NCBI GenBank assembly: GCA_023053575.1
Contig: JAKZAP010000005.1
Span: 8,370,001 to 8,434,000, forward strand
Length of the DNA stretch: 64,000 nt
Reading direction: 5' to 3'
Origin: Branchinecta lynchi
Lineage: Eukaryota > Arthropoda > Branchiopoda > Anostraca > Branchinectidae
The position numbers were made by a program, and so were the translations under genes. Shown in pieces: positions 1 through 11,300 of this stretch. The notes under the pieces were generated by a model. The model worked only from the letters and a program-made list of their open reading frames with translations, did not search any database and was not told the DNA's origin. Position 1 is the first letter of the stretch. Every line of letters starts with the position of its first letter.

Positions 1-45
1 TCCCAAGACAGACACAATGACCACTAGATCAATTCCTACGTAAAA

Positions 46-255
46 CACTCCCTACTCCACACAGACTGAGGTCCCATACAGCATTGGATCTTTGTCTGCC
101 GAGGAGCTAGGACCAATGAGTCCCCCTTGAACTCTAGGTCCCCGGTTACTACCCCTAAGGCCACCCCCTACTCCACACAGACTGAGGTCCCGTATGGATC
201 TTTGTCTGCCGAGGAGCTAGAACCAATGAGTCCCCCCTTGAACTCCAGGTTCCCA
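46..255. repeat. Two-copy tandem duplication, period about 118 bp
   Basis: The phrase CCTACTCCACACAGACTGAG occurs at about 51 and again at about 169. Each time it is followed by closely matching sequence running through TCTGCCGAGGAGCTAG and CCAATGAGTCCCCC. The first copy has an 8-bp insertion relative to the second, and the two copies are not in the same reading frame, so I treat this as non-coding duplication although the second copy alone is open. Confidence 0.75.
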
Positions 256-837
256 GTTTCTAGGGTATTTAACCGAGCAAGTAAAAACAAACTGTATTAT
301 AGCTGTATTTTATGAGTTTACAGAGTTTAAGTTTACTCAAGATGTGGGTGAGATTTTTAGAATTATTTTACCAAAGAAAGAAAGTAATTAGCAAGAATTT
401 AGCCGCAATCTACTTTGTTAAAAAGAAAAAGAAATCACTCACTGAAGGAATACACAGAGTAAGAATGCACAGAGTAAATGCCGGATCGAATCTGAGGAAC
501 AAACCCAGGAAACTCTCCCTTTTCAAACTTTGTCCGTAATAACTCCGGGCGAAAAAGGGGTTTTCCGAGTTCAATTCTATTGGTTAACTTTCTCTGGGAA
601 AATACCCGTTTGTTCCTTAGTTCGCCCAGTAAAACAATGAACCCGCATACGTTGAGAACACGTAGTCGTACAGAACAAGGGCACGATAACCTGGTAACCA
701 AAGTTTGCCAAAATACAACTCAACATCCTGTTTGAATAATGAGGAAACATCCTGTTTGAATAATTAGGAAAAAGATCACACTTTTTCTCAGATGATTAAC
801 CTGTTTCTGAATTTTAATAGCAAAAATGTTCAAGGAG

Positions 838-881
838 TCTGGCGAAGACTGGATCTGGCGAAGACTGGATCTGGCGAAGAC
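838..881. repeat. Short tandem repeat, 16-bp unit, about 2.7 copies
   Basis: The unit TCTGGCGAAGACTGGA is repeated head to tail immediately before an end fragment of the E repeat family. Confidence 0.85.
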
Positions 882-3800
882 AAGACCCATTTGTCTGGAT
901 CAAATATTGAATTTTTGGGAGTCCATCGAAACCTTTGGTCTTGTTTCTGCAGGGGTCAGTTTGACACTGAGGCAGTAAATTGAGTCCTTGGGAGGAGTAA
1001 GGACGTAATTTTCTGCATCTAGCTCTATGATCGGGAACCTGGAGGTAAAAGGTCGGTTTGCTTCCTTGCAACTGCACTCTCCTATCTCCTAGTATATTTC
1101 TGTCTTACTGTTTGTCACAGTGCTTTCTGGGTGACCAGGACATTGAAAGAAAGACGAAGGACTTCATCTACGATCTTTTTCCCATCTTAACTGGCATGCC
1201 CAGCAATTCAAAGCATTGCCAACTTGTCAGGCTTTTTGTTCTCTTTGACATGCTTCTCACGACAATTTGTGGCAACGCACGCAATCTGTAGTGAAATTAA
1301 GGTAATCTGAGGTTTGACATTTTTGAAATTCCGTACCGGCGTTTTGTGACTATTTGATAAGGATGCCAGCAGGTAAAGACGAACACATGCCAGCGGACAT
1401 GGTAGCCTAAAAGTAAAGATACTGCAGGAATTTTTCGGCAAGGTCACTAACTGTCATATTAGGATCCGTTTACTTAGTTAGTTCTGGTTTTGCCGAAGAT
1501 TAGACCGGTGAAATATTTATTGATCGATCTTATGATCCATCTTTACAGGCCGTAACTAAAAATTTAAGAAAATTGTCACGTGTAATGCAATGTAATGTAT
1601 TACAACCCTCACCATTTTTTGGAAATATTAAATAAATAAACACAATTGTCATTTCTACCCAAAACGAAAAAAAAAAATTTAAGCACCGCAGCTTAACTAA
1701 CATGACAAGTGTTCAAGTAAGTTTTTTTTTTATTTTCAGTGTTACTAAAATAACATTACATCACTGAGCTGAGAGGTGAACTCGGTCCACACAAATGCAG
1801 GCACACTATACAACATTAAAACACATATATATTTGTAGCGATACATCTCCAGTTCCCGTCGCCTAGGAGTCTCAGCCAAACTAAAAAAAGAAAAGAAAAG
1901 AAAACAAGCCGTGTCTCCTATAAATCAAGAAATTATTGAAAATAAAGGTGACGAATACAACCCGATATCTAAGTTTTGTAAATCAAACAAAACTAATGAT
2001 TCTTAATATCAAACAGTAATAGTTGCAGGAGGTTTGATCTGACAACTGCTATGGACTATTGGACAAGTTAGTATGGTATTATCCAGTAGTGCGGTACTGA
2101 GTGACGTAGTGAAAACCTACTTATCAGGAACCACCTTAGGACGACGTTTGTCCTATTCCTGTAATAAGCTCATTATTAAATTCTATGGGAAAAAGGATCT
2201 TTCGAGTTCAAGCATTGTCATCTTGGGCTGAAAGAGTATTGCACCTATTGACGTAGTTATGTGTTAAATTTCTTGCTTTAATTGCCGCTTGCCGGTTTTC
2301 TTTTTATCTTTTGAGGTGGATTTTCCGTTGTTGTATGTTTGCTCATCACGCCATCTCCCGCCTTAACTACCCCAGTATTCGGACTACAGTAGTGTATGGT
2401 ATTGAAGGTACAGCTTTCCTTACTGTTGCTATGAGTCGAAGTCGAGTCTCGAGATAAATTTGCAATCTCTTTCCAACCACGATGTTTGTGTTATTCTACC
2501 TCTACAGTGCAACTTTTGTAAGTGTTAGCAGAACTCTGCAAACATGGAGTTGTTGTCAAGCTGTCCTCTCTCATGTTTTTTTTTTGCTGGAAAAAGAAAG
2601 AGTCGGTGGATGAAGTTGAACAGCAGATTGAGCGTAAAACATAATGGTCATAAATCCTTCCAAGTGACCCTTAAAAACGCCCCCTATCTTTATCTTCTTG
2701 AAAACCATTTGAAGGGTCGTTCCACGGAAAACGATTAGTGCAGTAATGCCTAGGACACTTCGCGTCGGGTTGCTCTGGGTCTATTGTATGGTGGCATCTG
2801 AGTTTTAAGGTAGCCCCTGTCCAATTTGCCTTAGTTTCGTATGGCTGGTTGGGTTCAACGTGTAACAGATTGGCCATTGTCTTCAGGAGGGGTCTGAGTT
2901 TGTGGGTGGAACAGAAGGGTCCAGTCTGTTGGATAAATGATGCTTGTTTCTAGATTCAAGATGTTTCCCAGTTCTGTTAGTCACGGTGTCTTGTAACTCC
3001 TAATTGGATGTCCAGGTTGAACCGACTTGACTGATGGAACTGCCTGAAACATGATCTTCGGTAAAATAGGAGAAATAGTATCTCGAATGTCGCTCACACT
3101 TGTGTACACCTCTGACATCGCTTGGACCCCCCCCCCCCCCCCTGTAGTAAATATCAAGTTAAAAGGTAATCAAATACAATACCTGCTGACAAACAAACAT
3201 ACGTTGAATAACAGAAAGCGTAATTACGAATTAGTGGTCATTAGGAAAACAAAACAGATTTGTGCAGAATCTGTGGCATCCTGTGGAAGGGAAGACGGAA
3301 AAGCGAGCGGTCCGATTTGCACAAATCTAAAACTTGTGTTCCCCCACCCCCACCCTGACGAGGGACCCTTAGGAAGAAGCCCAAGTTGTCCAGTAGCTAG
3401 AGGCGTTATTCCATGGAAAACTAAGCTGGAACGGCGTCGTCCCGGGCCCCCATCGCATTCTTTAACAACGAACCTACACGGAGACGATGTAAAAAAAAAA
3501 AAATGATTTTTTTTCACAATTTTTTTTGTATGGGTAGCCTGAGCCCCATGGAAAGCTAGTGGCATCTGCCGTCCCATCCCCCCAGATGTCGCCTCTGGTA
3601 GCTCGACATGTAATTCGCTTTTACCGGGGAGCCAGAGCTATCAAAAGGATAGACTTCTTTTACCATTGGGGCCTGCTAACTCAATGGCAGGCTTGTGCAA
3701 ATTTTTTGAATATTCTAGGATCACCTTATCTGACGCGGGCTCTTTTGAATGCCTGTTCAGCCACTACCGATTCTGTTGTCATAACTGTAAAAGTAAATTA

Positions 3801-4407
3801 AAAAAAGAATAAAACATGGGGACGAGAGCTGCGGCAGAGAACAGTATGCCTCTTTCTGGAATGTACGAAAAAACGATGCCTTGGACCTTTGTGCTAGCCT
3901 CTACCCCTGCTCATTCTCCAGAGCGATAGGACGAAAAATACATTCGTATGTTTGAGCTTGTCAGAATCGCAGTCGTAAACACCTGGCCTTAAGGAAGGCC
4001 CACAAATAGCTAATTTGATAGAGCAGTGCCGGATTTCCGAATAGGCAGAGCAGGCACCTACCAGTGGGGTCGCCCCCGCAACGACGGTCCAAATTAACAC
4101 CTTAACATTAACTCGCACTTCGGAGCGATTGAGGTGATTTTAAGAAAATTGCAATCAGGATTTCCTAACTGTTCCTGCGCATCCTACCTATATTTAATGT
4201 ACAGTAATGGTTGTCATCTCCTTCTAACCGTCAGATAATTTGCAAGGGGGGTCCCAAAGTTTCCACTGTCTAGGGGCCGCGACAGGGTTTAGTCCGTCTG
4301 TAAAGAGGGATTGCAGACGCCAGCGCAACGGACTTCGTATCGACTAACATAACTGTACGATGTGAGTATCACTCCCAGTAATGCTTGTTCTTTCTTCGTA
4401 TAGTTAG

Positions 4408-4862
4408 CAGAGATGGGCGAATCCGATCATGAAAGGAGTCGAATCCGAATCCAGGGCTAGGTACGAATCCGATTCCGAATCCTCCATCTCATGCTGAGGA
4501 TTCGAATGCCGAATCGAATCCGGATTCAAATCCGACCTTAATAATAATCAAAGCATGTACATAGGTTACGGTTTGAAATCAGAGGTGACAGAAAGCACTG
4601 ATATCTCAGGTAATCAGATAACGTGATACACTACTGAGGATGGTTGGTGGTGGAGACTGGAGACCAAAAAGTTGGACTGCCTACCCAGACTTTTTCCAAT
4701 TTTGGAAAACTGAAACTGGAAGGTTAAGGTCTAGGAATTTGAGCGGATTCCTAAGATTGAGAAGAATCCGAATCCAGCTTGACAAGCAGAAGATTTGAAT
4801 CCGGCCAAAAGGATGAATCCTGGATTCGAATCCGAATGCTGATTCGGATTCGCACATCTCTG
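4408..4862. mobile_element. hAT-like non-autonomous DNA transposon, copy 1
   Basis: The element starts CAGAGATGGGCGAATCC and ends with the near-inverse GGATTCGCACATCTCTG. Both ends are filled with short GAATCCGAATCC-type repeats. CAG...CTG termini are typical of hAT elements. The flanking octamers (ATAGTTAG and ATCAGTAC) no longer match well, so the target duplication is not preserved here. A second copy in reverse orientation lies at 58860-59276 and has a better duplication. No coding sequence is visible. Confidence 0.75.
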
Positions 4863-5117
4863 ATCAGTACCTCATATTAGGTTGCGCGTAGTGAATTCAT
4901 TGACATGTTGACCAATAGGATGTGAGACTTTCTTCTGTCCACTAATCCGACTGTCCACTAATCATTTGCCCAGATATTGTCATCAAGCCTGTTTAATATC
5001 TTTTTAGGAAAGCTCCTGCCTACTGTTAGAAATGGCCGTAAAATTTCCGACCGGAAGATCGTCATTTGCATCTATTACGAATTGCTTCTTGCTTACTAAT
5101 TTCGTTCCGATTTCTAG

Positions 5118-5317
5118 GCTTGCAAGGATTCGCTAGGCTTTGTCCTGGGGATGTTTTCGAGATTACACTGCGTCACGGGTCCCAGAAGTGGAAATCGAAG
5201 GGACGCGTCGCAAAAGATTCCAGCCAAAGCTGGGAATCAACGAATATCACCTTCCGTCCTATCCTGGACGAAGTCCTGATCATTCGGGCAGTTGAACTGA
5301 GAAGCTTCGGGAAACAG
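5118..5317 (+). CDS. RIPOR: RIPOR exon A: start of the C2-like domain
   Basis: The acceptor is TTTCTAG and the donor follows GGGAAACAG. The exon begins with two bases of a split codon and ends in phase 0. It encodes LQGFARLCPGDVFEITLRHG and then GSQKWKSKGRVAKDSSQSWE, the most conserved signature of the RIPOR family. The split first codon requires a further upstream exon, which I could not find. Confidence 0.92.
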
Positions 5318-8300
5318 GTTAGAGATGCTTCATTTCATTCGAAGACTAATTAGTAGGCTAGTTTAGTTAATTTTTTTCGAGGGACTCAGTTCTGAGTTGT
5401 TTTTTTGTACGGACAGAAAATGTGATGCCCGGTTTGATCCAAATCAAAATCGGGCGGGATTTTCGTATAGAAGAAATTGGCCATAATCTGACAGATCTAG
5501 TGCAGCTGGAACAGGAATCTAGGAAAAGTACCTACCTTCTGGAGATCATTTCGCTTTCTAACTAAAATAGTAAACTGCTTACTAAACTACTCACTTACTA
5601 AATTACTGTCTTCAGTCAGCGAAACTGAGCCTAACAAATAACTAACAAATTTTTACTAGTTTGGTGGAGCAGGTTTATAAACTTATCGACAACATTTATT
5701 TTTCGTCTCAAAAGCTATTATGCTGTCATTATGGCAGTCTTGACATTAGTCTAGTAGAACCGTGGAATAGATGGAGAAAACCATCCTAACAAAAGAGGGT
5801 TTTTGCGAGCTAGAAAGCAAAGTCCTTTCTCTCGGTTTTGGCGCTGCTAGGGAAAGTTACACAACTTCATCCCGCAGCAGTTTTTTTGCTTCAGAAAGTT
5901 GCAGCATCCTGGGAAAGCAAAAAAAAAATAGGAATATGCTAATAAGCGTAGCTGACTTCGATGTTACAGACTTGTAACATGACTTATTTTGGTATTACTG
6001 ACTTTCTTCGTACAAAATAATCTGCACATTTCAAAGAAAAAGCAACTGTCGTAAACGCATAAAACATAACTCGGGCTAGATGGACAATTCCAGTATTCTA
6101 ACAATAGTGACTCCTTGAAACAATGCCGTCTTTTGTTCCAAAAGATAACAAACCTCCGATTTTAGCATCACTCGGCTCGTTTGGCTATGATGAGAAACAC
6201 GGAGAATCTTGCATAGGCCCACCCGGTATTCCTGACTACTGAACCCTTTCGCCGGAATGTTATCCGGCTCGAAAAGTGTTGAAAAATGTAGTAAACATTT
6301 GTGTGCTTGTAGAGAGAGAAGCTTCGGCTTAACGTCTTTTTCTATTAATAAAAAAAAAAGAAAAAAATAAGAGCCAAACACGAAAAACGCAAGAATCAGT
6401 GTATTGCCATTATGGTGGGTAAACATTTCATAGGAAGTATGAAATCTCAGAAATGAGAATGGTTGAGCGATTAGGGACCTAGAGTTAATCAGTTGTATGT
6501 TCGACAGGTATTTTAAGCAGAAAGTTTTCATTCCCAGAATTTTAACTTTTCTTAACTTCTTTGCATTAGATAATATGGCCGATTTCCGTGATTCTTTTTT
6601 TATTTGCGGTTTCTGCTCGCTGGTAAGTCATTTCGAAACCTCGCTCCCTCCTCCCCGTCCCTTTTTCTCTATCCCCTTCAGTTTGAAAGTCGCGTAGGAC
6701 TGCCTGTTCCTTGAAATTTATGTTGCTTTCTTGTGCTCTGAAATTAGCTCAGCAGGTTCAGACTATTTTATGAGTCCCGGTCGTCTCGTACTGTTTACTT
6801 ACCTTCCCGAAATACTCCCAGAATTTTGATTCATTTCATGGCAGTTGGCCACACTCTCGTTTGGGAGGCATCCTTGCGCGCTGTCAGCGCAAAAAAAAAT
6901 AAAAAATGATTCGTTAAGTTAAACGTTTCGCAGGTGGTGCTGGGCAATAAATTCTGCGAAGTTTTGGATCTGTTCTGCGCGCAACCGCAAGTCATGTCGG
7001 TCAACCTCAACGCCAGTGGCTCGCTCAAACTACATCTGATGATCACCTGGGAGTAAGTACATAGTGAAAATCTTATCGCGAATGGTTTAGAAGAAACTTC
7101 TTTTGAGATTCCGTCGGGTCTAATTGCAGTTTGTTTTAAAACAAATCGTAGTTCTCGTCCAGAAAGAAATAAGAGAAGGAAGATGGCTTTGGCAAAAAGA
7201 TTCTCGCAAATAAGTTAGTGAAGTCGAGACAAAAGGGAAATACATTGGTTACACTTGAAGAGCAGTGATTAATACACAGTTAAAAATTAGGAGGGATTTA
7301 AAGGAACATGAGACTAGGAATTCTTTTCCTTCACTTCATCAAAATTTTCCGAACCCGTAAAAACCAAGCCAAACCCTCTCGGACCAAAGAAATCAAAATA
7401 TCGCAGTTTTCTAACGCCGGTTTCTCGGACAAATCAGTTTCCCTTTTAGGTAGGACTTTTTTGCAGGTTTTGCAGTCTGCTCATAATGAGGCAGCTTGCG
7501 TGACGTTTAGGTCAGGATACGTGTTTTCAAGAGGGCATAAATTACTCTGATTGGAACAACTCGAGCTCGTGCTGTGTCTTTGCGTCTGTCATTTGAGTTG
7601 GGATGATATTTTGAAATTACATCGTTTCTGCCGGACCTTTGGCATATGGAACACACAAATTTCGGCTAAAGTAGCTCCCAGCTTCTCATCTCAAGAATTA
7701 ATCCTTGAGAAGAAGGACAGGGTCGTAACAAAATGTGAAATTGAAAACTACTATAGCTAATACTTTAAAAGATTCCTTTCTGTAGACCTACGCGATAAAT
7801 CAATCTTCACCCACAAGACAGATTTGACGCTACTAAACAACTGACGAATCGTAGTCCACTCGCGTATCTAGATTAAAACGTGATTAGTATCACATTGTTC
7901 TTCAGTAACTTGACTGATGTTTTCTCACATCAGGTTTTCGATTTGGATTAATGGGTCACTATTCATTCTGAAGCCCTGGGTGGGATTTGAGCGGACAAGC
8001 TGTGACTAAGAATGTTCAATGAACCCTATTTGAAAGTGCAACACGGATGAGTCAGCTAAATTTTTTAGAGCTCTATTTCGGCCCTTCTTGGCAAGGGTAA
8101 TAAACCTAATAAAAACCTATACAATTCTCCTCATTGACCATTAGAGATGCGGTCATGACGCTACAAATCACCGAGTAAATGAAAGCTGAGCTTTTTCAAG
8201 AGAGCTAATGACATTCACGAAGTTTTACCTGCTCTTAGCAGCACTATCTTGAAACCCTTAAGTTTATACACATTAGTATATGCATTCCAAATTCGGGTGA

Positions 8301-11300
8301 TCTGGTCAGCCTCAAAACAAAATGTAAATAGCCTTCCCTTCAGAAACATCTATCTGGCTTAGAAAGGAACTAACAAATATCACAGACATGTCAGGTTGAA
8401 GCCAAAACAACAGTTTAGATGTTGGAAGAGCAGGTTCTTTTTTGGTATCTCTAATTAAATGAATTCATAATGCGTACGGAATCGCCTCATTCTCACGTGA
8501 GGCCGAATTCTCACCCTGATTTAGAACATAGTGAAAAACATTGCTTCGAGAAAGTTAACAGCTAGAAAAAACTCCTGTTTTAAGCAGGTTTAAGCAATAA
8601 GAAAAGATCAATAATTTGGATAGATTTTGACAGAATAAGCTACTGTTGAAAATAGTAAGATTTTGCTTCTTGACTGTTTGGACTGCACTGAAATTTATTG
8701 CAATATTGTTGTGAATTCCGAAGTTGTAATTCGGTATCGGAGACCCTCCTGTTTACTTTGGCGCTTCTCAGAAGAGGCTGATAGTCTTTTTAAAACCTAC
8801 TAACGAATTCCTGGAAAGCCCTCTTTACCTGAACTCGGGATGAGACGTTCTATCTGTGCTAGTCTTCCTTGGGCAGTGTCGACAGAAAACAGTGTGCAAC
8901 AGATTGTGTATCAGAAGAACTTACCCTCGAACTTTTTTTGTATTATATCGTTACATACTCATTGATTATGTTTTCCTATTTAAGGCCAAAGCTTGATAGT
9001 TCAAGCGATTTTCTGGCTACGATAATAGCAGGCTAGTCGATTAAGGACATGAGTTGCCGAATTTAGTGTTGGAAGTTTATCAAATAGAATTCAAAGTAGA
9101 AATGCTTCAAATTTTAGAGCCGACAAAACACTTCCCGTGAGAGAAGTTGTCGCTAAGTTCGGCCGTATTTCTGTGATTTCTAGAATACGCTAGATTGAAA
9201 AGGCTTAATATAAAGTAAAGAGCATGGTTGGAAAAACCTAAAGTGAGTAAAGAATTCTAGGCTGCAAATTTCTATCCGTTTGGAGCAGCCAAAATATTCT
9301 CTAAAAGAGAAGTTGTCATTGCTAATGAATTAATTTAGAACAATGTGAAAAGGGATAAACCGGGACAGTGGTAAGGCTGATATGAATTAAAACCAGATTT
9401 AATGAGCATGGGCGATGAAGAAGCCAATTTAGAATGTGTCAGTTTGTATTCGGCCTTCCTGGCGGAAATCCCATACTTTTGTTTGCTTGGTTACGATGGA
9501 TGAGTCGAGTTGGTCGAGCTAGCAATGCCAATTGAGCTCAGCTCCCCTAGTCAATGCAATCAGAAATCTATACCAATTTGAAACATAGACACGTAGTTTC
9601 GGATCCTAGCGACTTTCTATCACGCGAGGTAGTAGTTAGGAAAATTCGACACTAGCCTACTGGTAAATTAGTGTCTGCATTTGTTGAGGATTGACAGAAC
9701 ACGCGTACACACAGAATAATTTGCGCTGTTTCGGCTTGGCTCAGAACCTGGGCAGCCCGTATCCAGGAATTTATTTGGGGGGGGGGGGGGATTTGCCTGC
9801 GGGTCGGACAAAAAAAAATATGCAAAAACGACATAAATCAGAGGGAAAAGCCTATACAAATGATTACTTTTGTAAGGTTGGGGGGGGGGGTCAAGAAAAC
9901 GTCACTTATATACAAACAGTTAACATACTATCCCAGCTTAAAAGGACTGTAATATCCATGATATCTCCATGATAGCACGGCCTTGTGAAAATCTCATTAG
10001 ATATTACACAGTATTAAGATAAGAATGAATATAGGCCATTTTAATTCTATACTCCTTTTTCGTCGGTCAGAGCCTTCACGTCACAATCATCATCGTTCAT
10101 CGGCGATAAGATTTTGCCTCTTTAGCCAAACTTGACTTTATAAATATTTGCCTGGAGTAAGTGGATCTGAAGTGGGATTTTGTATTTTTAACATTGTCAA
10201 GGTATTTTCCAGTGCTTGTTCATCAGAGGGAACTTAATTGTCAATCTATTTTTTAGTCCGCTGGATGGGTGTGACGAGGGAGTGGCCCTTCGACATCAAG
10301 TCAGCTCGCCCAGTTTAAGCCGAAAAGTCAGCATGGTCAGTAAGGTAAGCTTAATTGACAAAAAGCTTACTCGGAAACCCGCAGTGCTAATTAAGTGCAT
10401 TTCCTTTTCTATTGGGCTTTTCCTTTTCTATTTGGCTTTTCCTTTTCTATTGGGCTTTTCCAGGCTTTTGAAGTATGTACCCTATGGCTCCCAAAAGCTA
10501 TGCCGTTATCGATAGCCGATCAGACGCTCTTTAGGTGACTGTGAGGAAATCATCTTGGTCTATACAAAACTTAAGCGCCTCCCATTAGGTGCATCGGAGA
10601 ATCCAGGAGGAAGTGAAATATTCCTGTGACCTACACTGTAAAACGTTTCTCCGAATAAGGATGCAGTATTTGCTAGTGGGATTAATCTTATTTCTATTGG
10701 GATAAAATTGATCCGAATTAGGGATAATCCGATCTCAATAAAGACAAGATTAATCCCGGTAGCAAATACTGCAAGATTTTTGTTTACAGTGTAGTCGCCC
10801 TTCTGTGATCACGTTAATCCCGGTCGAATTGACATGGACTTTGCATCACATTCAAGGTTGGGGAGGGGCTCCGAACTGTTGGATGGAAATAAACTCTTAC
10901 ATGTTCCTTGTATGCTCAGTTGTGGGGGTAAAAGAACAGCTGAATGAGGAAATGCTGTCAGTTTTTGCCTTGAATAGATACGAAGTGCATCCCTTTTAAA
11001 TAAAAAATCTTAGAAAGGATCTAATTCCTCGATGAAGGGATGCTGCTTTTGTTTGGCTCGGGTAAACGATTCGGCCGGAACCCGCGGGATTTGACGATTG
11101 AATTTAGTTGGGGAAGAAGGCATAAACCGTCAGAAGTTTCAGGACGTTTAGACAAGGATGTGCAATTTCAACAGATACGGAATAACACTATTTGTTGATT
11201 TTTATGGACAGTTATGTTATGAGACTGCAGGCGTTACTTCACTGTTAAACAACACAGAACATGGCTTGGTAACACTATTTCTAGCGAAAACTATAACAAG

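Larger units (their letters stand above)
1..5117. other. Repeat-rich DNA upstream of the first recognised RIPOR exon
   Basis: No exon of a recognisable protein was found here. The stretch contains a ~118-bp tandem duplication near its left edge, a 16-bp triplicate at 838-881, an end fragment of the E repeat at 880-946, a C run near 3128-3142 and an hAT-like element at 4408-4862. The missing N-terminal RIPOR exons could still be hidden here if they are short, but none of the longer open frames resembles that family. Confidence 0.6.

Noticed and set aside
1058..1291. Exon-like frame after CACAG with residues DQDIERKTKDFIYDLF, as a RIPOR N-terminal exon
   Set aside because: There is no donor at a suitable phase and no similarity to the helical N-terminus of the family.
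3224..3577. 117-codon open frame on the minus strand and its 151-codon opposite
   Set aside because: They overlap each other through low-complexity C- and A-runs and show no family resemblance or splice context.
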